From Sipunculus nudus (Eukaryota; Annelida; Sipuncula; Golfingiida; Sipunculidae): DNA of 64,000 bases. The notes below the pieces were generated by a model. It saw only the letters and a program-made list of their open reading frames with translations. It was not told the origin of the DNA and did no database searches. Below, in pieces: positions 32,515-44,373 of this stretch. The position numbers and the translations under genes were made by a program. The DNA lies in contig CM049310.1 in the NCBI GenBank assembly GCA_026874595.1, forward strand, positions 22,794,058 to 22,858,057, written 5' to 3'. Position 1 is the first letter of the stretch; each line of letters opens with the position of its first letter.

Positions 32515-34145
32515 TGAGTAATATAAATGCTCAGAAAAGCGATATATCCCTTACTGGTGTATGATTCAGCTATTTTGATTGGTAAAACATAGACTGTTTG
32601 GTACAACAGCTGATTCTGCACCCACAAGAATTGACTGCTAAAATCAATCCCCAAGGTCTGATGATCACTTCAGATTTAACAGTGGCAGTGATATTGGACG
32701 GAAGGGTTGTTTTCATGCACTAATTAGTTTGCTCATAAGCACACTAGTGTATAAACAGTCGTTATGCTTCACACTTGATTTACTTGTATCGAAGAATCTG
32801 CATGTCCTTTGTGTATTTATATTTCTTTTATTGTGATATGAAGTAAATATTGAGTATATATATATATATATATATATATATGCAGTGGTCATTGTTGTTA
32901 CAGTTTGCAAGCTAACTATAGTTGCAATTTGTCCACCCACACACTTATTCACATTTCTGACATATTCTTATCCCAAAACTATAAAATACCCTGTAAATTT
33001 AACAATTTTTATTTTTTAAAAATTTTATTAAAAATACTGTGTAAATATCACAAAATGTGCACTTTTATTAGTTTTAATACCTACTCAAGACAACATACTT
33101 CTTAAAAATAGACTAGAAAAAATTAATATTTAATTTGGTATATCAGCACTATATTGTCAAAATAATAATGAAAAAATCACACTGAAATTAGAACAAACAT
33201 TCATTTGTTGGCAGGCTAGACTGCTGGAAAGGAAAATTTCCAATGCCCGCAGTTTAGCCTGCGGCACCCTGCCACTAGCCACTTAAATATAAATAGGGTA
33301 TCTATCGCAATGCAAATCATGACATGAATCAATTCTAGTGCCATTTCATCCCTCAGACATGAGAGAGTCTATTGCCAGCGCACTAACTCGCAGAGTACTG
33401 TTATGGAGTAGGAAAGTGCATGTTTGTGACTTAACACATATTTCAAGGAATATTTCACATTTCATATTTCACCAATTTAAGCTCAGTTTCAGGCATGTCA
33501 GACTGAACAATTAATGACTTCCCATAATTGATGACACCCGACAACCAGTCATCCGGTCACACACATATAGGCTTCTCTCCCAGTTTAATCAGAGAACAGT
33601 ACACCAAAGTATTATAAGGTCTATTTTAAGTCTGTACAAACAGAAATAGTGTCACAGAATGACTTATGTGTTTAGTCTTTATGAGGGAATGGTAGAACAC
33701 AATTAAAACATGTTATTTTATGAGACTCTGCATGTGTATATAAGCACTGTCCTCCTAATAGCACTGTAGGTCAGTCTATAACTGGATGTATGTCAGGTCA
33801 GACTTGGGATTTTCCAGAATACCTTCATCCAGTAAAATCTGGCAAAACTTATTAAGTCAACTTATAACTCTGATGTAATTGTGACCTACTTTGGGTCATC
33901 CAATAAGGTTTAGCTTTTATGACGAAATGCAGAAATATGGATATGTACATCTCATATGTCACGTGAAAGCTCTGTAACAAAACTATCTGTAGTGCGCACA
34001 GAGAGTCAGGGAGAGAGGGACCATGTCTAGCTGGGCACTGCAGGGCCTCAGCAAAGACTGGCCCAGACTCTGTCCTGTGAATAAAGGCTTCTGTCATCAA
34101 ACTGGTCTTGGAACATTGTCAGCCACGCGCATCAGCAACTGTATG
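32515..34145. other. E2F intron 1 DNA without recognised genes
   Basis: AT-rich intronic sequence with a (TA)n tract near 32857-32881. No exon joins the E2F frame here. Nothing else was recognised. Confidence 0.45.
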
Positions 34146-34650
34146 TGATACAGTGTGGGGACATCCCCAACCCAGTGTTCGAAATACTGGGTGCCTAGGT
34201 GCACAGATGCACCTAAAAAACATGTTGTGCACCTACTGTATCACTGCAAGGTGCACAGTATGCACCTGAAGCCAGTAACTAGGGCAGATCTGCAGGCTCA
34301 TTTGCCACATGCACATCTGACAGTCCAGGTGATCAAACAAGGACATATAAACTAAAACATGACGTCACACTAGACACTACATGTATACAGATCCAGTGAT
34401 CAGACCTTTTCTTTAGATAGATATTATTTAAGGTTCCATTCTGACCAGGTTTAACCCTTAGCTTATTTTTTTACTGCATTGAAATATGTATGTAAAATAT
34501 AATATAATTGTAATAAAATAACTGTAATGACATTATTGTATTTGTGCACCTTGAAATTACTTTGTGCACCTAGTTGTATAAGCTGTGGTGCACAGGTCCC
34601 CCTTACCATAAAAAAGTATCTGTACACTGCCCCAACCCCACATTGTATCA
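34146..34650. mobile_element. Candidate 505-bp MITE with TGATACARTGTGGGG ends
   Basis: TGATACAGTGTGGGG (34146-34160) faces CCCCACATTGTATCA (34636-34650), a 15-bp inverted repeat with one mismatch. Inside are repeated GGTGCAC/GTGCACCT words near 34198, 34226, 34250, 34544, 34563 and 34588. No target duplication could be fixed. Small ORFs are accidental. Confidence 0.55.
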
Positions 34651-37600
34651 GTACCATTACATAATCCATCGCAGAATGCACTTTAAAGGCTCCATGAGGA
34701 TGCACATATTTTTGCTTTCTGATGCCTCATGGCCAACAAGTACGCTGTCATTTGACATAAACCATACCAATGGTTAGCTATTTTAGTATTCTTTTTAACA
34801 ACACCTCACATGAGCTAAAAAACTCTGTTTTAACTCAGCATATTGGTAAATACCTTGGCATGTTTGTTGCATTTTTGATCGCACAAATATAAGCATGACT
34901 CGCACAGGTTATACTGGACTGCAAACAACTTGAATGCGATACTTGAAATTACTCATTACCATAGAGAAAAAGTTTGTTTGGGTTGTGAGTTCACATATAT
35001 TCTTTTGCGTTAATTCATCATTCGTAGATCATATATATATGCAAATATTTGTGCTCTTGCATAGATTGTGACCTCATGAGAGTTTGGATATTTATTACAC
35101 TTACAGGCCTAATGCAACATAACTAGCCTGGTTGTTACAGGCCTAATGCATGCATCCTAACTAGCCTGGACATCTTGGGCATGCTTCTTCAAATTTTACA
35201 GCCCAATGCTAGAATGCTTTGCTGGTGGCACATGCAAAAAGTAATAAATGAAATAAATTTGTTCTGAATTTAAGAATCAGTTATGATTTAATCCAGTTGA
35301 CCAGTTAATATTAAAGCATTGAATAATGCATAGTTACACCACAAGTTTTAATTATTGACAATCAGAATTAAATTATTGATGCTTAGTGTATGTGTCAGTG
35401 AACAGTTGTAAATATAAACTTACTTCCCTTCTATGATGTTTGCTATTGTTTGTAAAATGTTATAATTCCTTGATTGTGTGAATCTTTATATTTATAAAAT
35501 ACATTTACTGCTTTAGTGACAGCATTCACTGAAGCTGGATTGTCTTTCCAAATCAGTTTGTATTGTGATTTGATGATGGTATGGCCAGGAAGATATGAAA
35601 TGATATTAGTGAATCTTATTTAAAAATTTAAAAAATATATATATATATGTTTAATTTCTTCATTGAGAGGGTATATTATTATTAATCCACACAAAAATTG
35701 ATAAGGACAGGTGCAAAATATTCCTGACGTTAGGATTGCAGTGGACCATGATTGTAATTTATATAGCTTTTGTACCTTATAATCAGTGTCCCTCAAGAGG
35801 ATGAACTACCCTCAGATTGACCTCGGGTGGGAGGGGCTCACTGTCCAGAGAGATGACATTGTTTACAAATAAAGCCGTGTGAGGCCTGTCATCACTATAA
35901 CACCATAATTGTAGGGTTTGCTTAAAGACTGGAAGTTAAAAGCTGATGGGAAAACTAGTGGTTAACAAGAACCACATGAAGATGTGACATATTCAGGAAA
36001 TCAGAATTGTTCACTTTGTAGATATTTTATAAAAATACAGTTTGTTTCTAATAACAGTCAGAGTTGTTTGACTTGAGTACTCGGTAAGCATAACCCAGGC
36101 TCAAGTACTTAAGTAATCCTTTCCGCCCAACTGTAAGCCAGGCTGGATGGCTGGCCAATTCTTTTAAGTACCACAAAAAGCCAGTAGATGTCAGTACAGT
36201 CTGATGATGTCTTGTTTGTTGTACAGTGCAGTCAAGTGTACCCACTGAGTTTCTTACAACATATTCAAGTTTAGTATCACAAACAGCTACCAGATGACAG
36301 CACAGTCTTAATTATTTATCTCTGAAATGAGCTTATAAGTAATATGAAGTTCATCATGTAAATAAAGAAATGCTTTATAGTTAGGTTTTTTAACGACACT
36401 GAAGTAATTTCATTTAATGTGAATTTTTTGTCAAATTTTAAGTTGATTTTTTCTGGTCTTGCATGCTTACAGCAGGGTTGAGTGAATTGCAAAAACTCAA
36501 ATACAAATGCAGAAGGTATTCTCCAGTCAAATAAAAGTAATTAAAACTAGTTTTTTGTGTTCACTGGAAGCCTACCCCAATCCTGCAACTCTGCGATAAA
36601 GAGAAATCAGCTGTGGTGTGTATGACCTTGGAAATTAGGTTAAAGTCAGGTGCAGATCTGTGACCTGTGACTAATATTGTGCCCAAAGATCATATTTGAA
36701 AATCAGCTATATTTCTTATGTTGTTATCAGTTGGTTGCACTCTTTTGGACCTAAGGTCCATTCACAAAGACATTGACCAAATATAAATAAATGCATCAAC
36801 CCCTTTAAGCCAACCTCCAAACGATGGAGGCTTAAATACATATCCACAGTTCAGATAAAAATACAGAATATGAAATACAATTACAAATTAAGAATTCAAA
36901 TACATGATGTAAAATATTAATACAGGAGAAACCAAGTGATTACTGGTCTGTTTAATTGAAAGTGTCAGTACTGTTGGTTATGGCCAGTTTACGGTACTGT
37001 CAGGTTCAAGCACAAGGACTCAAGTTATACTAATCTGGTATCTACATAATAAAAGGTGAAAGCAGATTAGCTGATGAAAAGTAGGCTGTAGCCTTTATGT
37101 GCTGTGAGATTCTGTTGATGTTTTATAACTGCTGCTTCTGCAGATGAACAAAACATGATTGCCATGAACACCTACATCTGCAGCTCAGATCACCAACTGT
37201 CAATAAGTCCAGTTAACAAAAAATATTCAGCATGGAGGATTGTGAGACATTCAGCTTAGCACTATCTGGATGCAATATTTGATACAAGGGGATTTGTATT
37301 GACTTTTAATTGCAAAAGTATGTACTCACTGCACTTGCGACTACACTAAGTGCTCTCTTTAAATGTGAAGTTGATATGACTTTTTATGATAAGATAAGTG
37401 CAACTAGATTTAAACATATTTCTTATTGTGCAATGGACCAAAACCATATTAAATATGTATATAAATATTGTTGGCCCCAGTGGTGTCCATAATCAATCAA
37501 CTGATGTCTCATGTTTTGCTTTGTCCTGGGGCCTGAATATGACTGGTAATAATATTTTTATATGTGACGGGCAGTTGCAGAGGACAGATTTAATTGTAAA

Positions 37601-39142
37601 AGCCACTCCTGAGGGGTACTATAAAAATAATATTCCTGTCCTGCAAATCCATGCCTTATTATGTTAGTGTTCAGAATATCATGTCAAAACATACATGATG
37701 ATGTATAAATTTGTATAAATGTCCCCCAGACTAGCTAGTTGATATAGTTGTATAACTTATTTTTAATGCGAAATCAAGGACTCTTGTAAAAAAAAAAATA
37801 ATTGTTATCCCATAAAACTTGCACAGAGACATTTAACCTGTTTTGAAATGATGACACATTCTTTTTATCAGGTGCCACGTCCATATATACAATGAATGTT
37901 TGTGATGTGTCAGTGTGGAGTGATCTCATGTTATCAGATCACATCATTTTGTTTTTTTATCTTTTCACTAGTTTCCAGCAGTCAGGTATAACTAACCTTT
38001 AAGAACATATCTTTCTCTCTCCCTCTCTCTCTTTCTCAATTAACCTTGCTTTTAACAGAGATTTCATGCCCATGGGCAATATTGGTCATTTCAATAAATT
38101 GTATGTGGATAGGGTTTGTATATAAATGCTCATTAATCCTAAATTTGAATGGAGGGGAGGGAAATTGTTATGCAGATCATTAAAGGTATGCAGTCTATTT
38201 AATCCAGTGTCTGCTATGGCCAGAAGATTCCATTCTCTGTGTGAGTCCCCATCTAGTTTCTGGCCAGATCCTATTATCTCCATGCATGTTTGTATTTGCT
38301 GCACTTCCAAAGAATGCTGCTGGAGTTTAAGAGTTCCTCAGCGATAGCAAGTGCGTGGCAGGTCAATCAAGAAGTTTAAACATACCAGAGTGATTTAGCC
38401 AGTTGTCCACCACCAGACCCAATCACGGCCATACTGCCCCCAGAACCTGCTCACAATGAACCCTCTGACTTGTTGAATTTACACAATACCCACAGAGCCA
38501 GTGCACATATGAAGTACACACTCCGTCCCCATGCACTGGCTGGGTCTATTAATTACTATACTGAGCAGACCAGACTTCCAATAGTGACCCCCTTGATAAG
38601 AAACAAGTGCCTGCAAAATAAGTCCCTTAAGGCCAGTAGCACTGGGTTCAGCTCTGGTATTTTTTAACCAGCATGAGCCGAACTCCACAACAGAGGACTT
38701 GGGGTCAAAGGTTAATAGGCATCCTTTGACAAGGCCGGCTGTCCTTAAGGTAACACAAGAGACCCCAACCTATTGCTGTGGAACAAGTTCACAATAGCCC
38801 ATTGATAAATATTTGCTTATATGCTACTACTACAGGTTTAGCCAATAAGAGCCCCCTCCGTACAACGTGCATTGACAAGCCTCAATCTGCATTTGTTATT
38901 ACTTTCCTAAATACACATATTCACTTTATGTTGCTGTCATTAAAGTCCAAAGGCATATTCAGCATACCAGTGTGGTTTTGCATACCGAGGGGACTCGCAC
39001 AGGAACGATAGCTCCACAGGTGTGACACTGGTCTTACCTGTAACGGGGCACAGACTGAGGCTTATCAACACCGTACACCTAGCTTATCTTACGGCGAGTT
39101 CTCCAGCACTTGAACGGAGTCTCTTGATGAACACAATTACAG
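34651..39142. other. E2F intron 1 DNA, mostly unremarkable
   Basis: No exon that continues the E2F frame and no repeat with clear ends. A CT-rich tract lies near 38010-38037. Several ORFs of 60-90 codons have no domain or splice continuity. Confidence 0.45.
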
Positions 39143-39286
39143 TGTGCCATTCCTGGTGTTGCTGCCAGGTATATCATGCTTTTGGTTGAACATATGAATG
39201 GCTGTGACTTTGACAATGGAAACTGTGCTGATGAGACTGACTCGGAGCTAGAATGGCTGGACAAGTGGGCAGAAGAAAAGCTTCAG
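39143..39286 (+). CDS. E2F optional or alternative N-terminal exon
   Basis: The frame ending DSELEWLDKWAEEKLQ|GTAGGA joins in phase 0 to the cyclin-motif exon. Two readings fit. As an internal exon it starts after ACAATTACAG at 39142, giving 48 codons in phase with exon 1. As an alternative first exon it starts at ATG 39176 (37 codons) or 39194 (31 codons). An in-frame TGA lies just upstream of 39142. The strongly acidic, Trp-containing peptide and good donor argue it is real. The acceptor is mediocre. Vertebrate E2F3 has an intronic alternative first exon (E2F3b), so that reading is attractive but unproven. Confidence 0.6.
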
Positions 39287-42030
39287 GTAGGATCACCAAC
39301 ACTGTTACAGGCTGTAGTTGTTTATTTTTTTGTTATTTTTCATCCACCCATCACTTGGGTTATACGGGTTATCAAAGACGGCCAAGTGATCTGACAGTGT
39401 TGCAGGATTATGGTATAGTTTTGTACGTCAGTCTGTGATTTGGTTAGACTACATTGACCAGCTCACCTATGATGTGTTGTATACATTTATTTCTGATTTC
39501 TTGATGAGTGGACCTAATTAATATGGTACAAGGATACTTCAGCATAATAATAATATTAATATTAACATTAAAATTTAAAAATATGTGATTATCCATCACC
39601 ATTGTAACAGGAGTCCATATGACAATAAAAAATATTCCACTAAAATACAACTATCAGTATCATATTTATTTTAAATTTTATTTTTATATTTTTATGTTAT
39701 CTTTATTGATGTACATTAGAACTCAAACTGGTGTATCCTTTACCATATCATTTAACACACTTTGTATATACAAACATTAGAGGTGCCTCTCATTTTATAA
39801 TAATTGAATAAAGCTCTTCCACTCAGAGCCTTTTTATTTCATGGTTTCATATGGAGTGTTTGGAAAGTGTATTAAGTCATGATGAAAACCATCATGTTTT
39901 CATATACGTACAAAGATTAGTGGGCTCCCCTTTGCAAAGTGGAGAACCAGGAATCTCCTGAATTTACTCCAGATATATGGGATTTTAGGTGACATAGTTT
40001 CAGCTCTGCCTAATAGTAGTTCTGATAATGAAAAGGGAACTAAGCAAAGGTAGACCATTTTTGAATATTTTTCATCAGAGGTAACCAACCTCCACATTTT
40101 TATGCTAGCTTATCTAATTTCTGTTTCTTGCTATGTGACAAGGTGGTTACACAATTATCCTGGTATTAATCAGGCTCAATGATGTACGCTGCTTGTGGGT
40201 CCTCTATGTGTAATCAAACCCACAGCCGGGTAATAATACCAAGGAACCCATGAAAGGTGCATGCGTTCATGAGTGAATTGCTACCCCTGGACCACAGAAA
40301 CCAGTAAGCAAACGCAGACCAGGTGGTCTCCCAGGATGACGTTATAATACATTGAGATCTTGCCTGGGCTAAGGGAAATCACTGTAATTGTGTATTTCCT
40401 AATTAAGGAGAACAGTTTCATTTATTGGTTAAAACATACTCAAAAGATTTTAAAATATGAACACTAATAGTAATATCACTTTCAAGGTGGAAAATCCTTT
40501 GAATGAAAATTGCTAGAAGGAATCTGGCTAATATAACCGTTGACATTGTTAGAAATAGAAGTAATAACTGAATTTCCCTGTATTCATAAATCAACCAATC
40601 CTGTTAGTTTTAGGTAGTTGAACAAATGATGCAGATAAAAGTTTGTGTTTATACCCAGCATGGATAAGAGATGTGTAGCCATAACATAGTATGATTACAT
40701 AATGTCACTTCATATTCTGTTGCCACAGTGGGTTCTGACTTCAAAGCCTTGTTCTAGTGAGAGTAGGAATAAAAAGTGAAGCACTGAATGACCGTACAGT
40801 TTGTTTCCATGTGGTTTTGTGGTTGATAAATACTTGGTCCTTTAAATATTATAATAGACGAGAAACATGTCCCTGAAAGACATTTGTTCCCCATTTTCTC
40901 ATGAAAAAGTTTAATAATTCCAAACCAGAATAAATAAATTGCCTCGAGAGTGTTTCCCAGAACATGCATTTAGTGGTGTAGCAGGTAGGGATAAAGGACC
41001 TTCAACTTTCTCTATCACTTTGTGAGGAAGAAATGTTATTACATATTACATTTATTCCAGGGATTAATTGTAGCATTGTGCTAGAAATTGGGGTTAAGTA
41101 AAGACAGCTGTAAGAAAAAGAAAGAGCTGATCACAAACCTTGATTCTGCGTGCTGTTTTATGTGAACATTTGTTTTGAGTGAAAGGGCAACCAAAAGTGG
41201 ATTCCAGATTGAAATGGATCGTTCAGCGTCTCTGGTCCAGATAGAATTAAACTATAAAAATTGATCAGAATCTGGAAGAATAATGTGTCATGCAACATTT
41301 TATTTTTAAATTATTTAATGCCAGACCGGGAAGTCATTTTGAGAAATAAAAACAGTTCATTTTATTAAGTGATTTAATCAAGATTTGGTTATAATTAGTG
41401 TTTTATAAATCTTAGGTTTTGGTATGATGTTACAGGATAGAAATGTCTTTATGGATAATATTCTAGTTTTACATTTGTGATGTTGTTTTGTTTTTGGACA
41501 TTTTTTCCTGATTTCAAAGAAGGGTAAATAGGAACTGCATTTAATCATTTATGAATTGTTTTGTTATTTACAGTAGGTTTTTACAGTATTTTTGGTTGTT
41601 CTTAAAACAGTTGAGCAGAACAGCCATTGATATTTCATTGGATGTTTTGTTAGATCATGTTGCATTTCAGAGAATGAAATGGACTCATGAATTACAAATT
41701 GTTTTACAATGAAAGATAAAATGTCTTCATTCTTATCCCACCACTTATAATATAAAAGGGGCCTTTTCCGTTATCTGACATCTGTTAACTAAAGATAATC
41801 CCTCGACTCTTTTATAAAAATAGGGAAAAAAAAGATTATCCCATGGTACCAGTAAACATGCTGTTAATTTTTAGCTTCAGATGTGCATAATTTGGGAGGG
41901 GTGTTGGGGTTGGGACGGGGGGGGGGGGGGGGGGGGGGGGACTCAAAAATAATCAGACACATTCAACAAGGACATCTGTAGGCAAGTCACACAAACTTGT
42001 ATCCATATATGCAACCTACGACCTTAGGTT
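39287..42030. other. E2F intron DNA with a deleted SINE and a G24 run
   Basis: Mostly AT-rich. A partial SINE lies at 40076-40305. A run of 24 G (41917-41940) is the longest homopolymer in the window. No coding exon was recognised. Confidence 0.45.
40076..40305 (-). mobile_element. Internally deleted SINE copy
   Basis: Shares with 31497-31890 the blocks GGTAACCxACCTCCA, CTATGTGACA, GGTAATAATACCAAGGAACCC and GTTCATGAGTGAA, then jumps directly to CTACCCCTGGACCACAGAAACC, the A-box side of the tRNA-like head. The B-box region is missing. Confidence 0.65.
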
Positions 42031-42040
42031 ACATGTTTTT

Positions 42041-44373
42041 AGCCCTCAGCCCTTAGGCTGATGGGCTATTGTTGTCACCCAAGCTGTCTGTCCGTCCGTC
42101 CGGCGTCCGTTAACTTTTACCTTGTGAGCGGGATATCTTGAAAAGGATTCACCATCAGAATTTTATTTCCTCGGTAAAGATGTATATCGACAAAATCTCG
42201 GTCAAGTTCGAAGATGGGTGACCTTGACCTATTTTTCTACATTTTAGAGCTGATTATAGAAAAACACTTAGATGCTTATTACTCAGGAACCATCTGGTGA
42301 ATTTTCACAAAACTTACTATGATTATTGGGACTGATAGTCTGTACCTGCTACACAAGTTTGGTGGCGCCACCTACAATTTCTGATTTTTAATGAATTTTT
42401 ATCGAATTTTTCAACTATGGGCTTGTGAGCGGGATAACTCAAAAGGATTCAATGTAGGAATTTTATTTTTATGCCCCCGCCACAAAGTGGCCGGGGCATA
42501 TAGTTTTACCCATGTCCGTCATTCCGTCATTCCGAAATCAAACAGTTGTACAGACTTTTTTTCGCAATGCCTGCAGATATTGGCCTGATTTTTGGTGTGT
42601 GGGCAGATATAGACCAGTTACAGATTGAGATCGCGTTTCGTCCTGGTTGACCTACTTTTGACCGTTTTACGGCTCCTAAACTTAGAAAATTTCATGAAAA
42701 ATAGAAATAGTCATGACAGATACACACGACGGACTTTTTTTCGCAATGCCTGCAGATATTGGCCTGATTTTTGGTGTGTGAGCAGATATAGACCAGTTAC
42801 AGATCGAGTTCGCGTTTTGTCCCGGTTGACCTACTTTTGACTGTTTTAAGGCTCCTGAACATAGAAAATTTCATGAAAAATATGAAATTTCATGACAAAT
42901 ACACATGTACGAACCTTTTTTGGCAATGCCTGCAGATATTGGCCTGATTTTTGGTGTTGGCAGATATTGACCAGTTACAGATGGAGTTCGCATTTCGTCT
43001 CGGTTGACCTACTTTTGACTGTTTTAGGGCTCCAGAACATAGAAAATTTCATGTAAAATATATATTTTCATGACAAATACACTTGTACAGACTTTTCTTC
43101 ACAATACCTGCAGATATTGGCCTGATTTTTGGTGTGTGGGCAGATAATGACCAGTTACAGATCAAGTTCACGTTTTGTCCCAGTTGACCTATTTTTGACC
43201 GTTTGACGGTGCTCTAACATAGAAAATTTCATAAAAAGGTGCACATGTATGGACTTTTTTTTGCAGTGCCTGCAGATTCAGGCCTGATTTTTGGTGTGTA
43301 GGCAGATAATGACCAGTAACAGATCGAGTTCTTGTTTTGTCTTAGTTGACCTACTTTTGACCATTTGACTGCTCCTGAACATAGAAAGTTTCATGAAAAA
43401 TATAAATTTTCATAACAAATGCATATGTACTGACTTTTATGTACTGATAATGACAGTTACAGATCGAGTTTGCGTTTCATCCCGGTTGACCTACTTTTGA
43501 TTGTTTTACGGCTCCTAAACATAGAAAATTTCATGAAAGACAGAAATTTTTATGGAAAATGCACATGTATGGACTTTTTTCACAATGCCTGCATATACTG
43601 GCATGATTTTTGGTGTGTTGCTCGATAATGACTGTTACAGATCGAGTTTGCATTTTGCCCTTGTTGACCTACTTTTGACCATACGACACCTCCTGAACTT
43701 AAAAAATTTTCCAAATTTTACAAATGTTTCTAATTTGCCCAAGGCGGGGGCATTCGTGTCGTTCCGACACATCTAGTTTCAGTGAAGATGTATATTGACA
43801 AAATCTCGGTCAAGTTAGAAGATGGGCGACCTTGACCTTTTTTTCTACGTTTTAGAGCTGATTATAGAAAAAACATTTAGAAGCTTATTTCTCAGGAACA
43901 ATTGGGTGGATTTTCACAATACTTACTATGATCATAGGGACTGGTGGTCTGTAACTGCTGCACAAGTTTTGGGGCACCACCTACAATTTCTGATTTTTAA
44001 TGAATTTTTCTTAAATTTTTTAACTTTGGCCTTGTGAGCAAGATATCTCTAAAAGGATTCACAATAGGAATTTTATTTCTTTGGTGAAGATGTATATCGA
44101 CAAAATCTCGGTCAAGTTCGAAGATGGGAGACCTTGACCTACTTTTCAAGGTCACAGAGCTTGTAATAGAATAAAACTTAGAAGCTTATTTTTCAGGAAG
44201 CATTTGGTGGATTGTTATGAATCATGGTACATACCTCTCCATTTTAAATTTATAACTGAGACATGTACAGATATACATCCATGTGAGAACAGATATTTAG
44301 TACTTGTTACTGTTACCACCTCTAAACACTTCTTTTGGCTGAGGGCTTTTGTCAGTTTCTGCTGATATTCTAG
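42041..44373 (+). mobile_element. Helitron-like composite, family E, with about 300-bp units
   Basis: The 5' end AGCCCTCAGCCCTTAGGCTG-ATGGGCT folds on itself. Near the 3' end the arm returns as TTGGCTGAGGGCT. TCAG-TTTCTG-CTGA is followed by TATTCTAG, a CTAG end before T. Units of about 300 bp share CTTGTGAGCGGGATA, CAAAATCTCGGTCAAGTTCG, GATGGGTGACCTTGACCTA and a GGTGGCGCCACC site (42361-42372). A family F element is inserted at 42471. Ends are approximate. Confidence 0.6.
42471..43776 (+). mobile_element. Helitron-like element, family F, nested in family E, with about 179-bp units
   Basis: Starts ATGCCCCCGCC-ACAAAGTGGCCGGGGCAT, a 5' hairpin. Near the end is GGCGGGGGCAT, the inverse of the 5' arm, then a perfect hairpin GTGTCG-TTC-CGACAC and ATCTAG before T. 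Six units share TGCCTGCAGATATTGGCCTG (at 42569, 42748, 42928, 43105, 43267 and, degraded, 43586), GTTGACCTACTTTTGACC and ATAGAAAATTTCATG. The family E sequence resumes at TTTCAGTGAAGATGTATATT. No enzyme ORF. Confidence 0.68.

Noticed and set aside
43552-43776. Repeated small ORFs (MPAYTGMIFGV type) in 42.5-43.8 kb
   Set aside because: They are frames of the 179-bp family F units, each interrupted and inconsistent between units.
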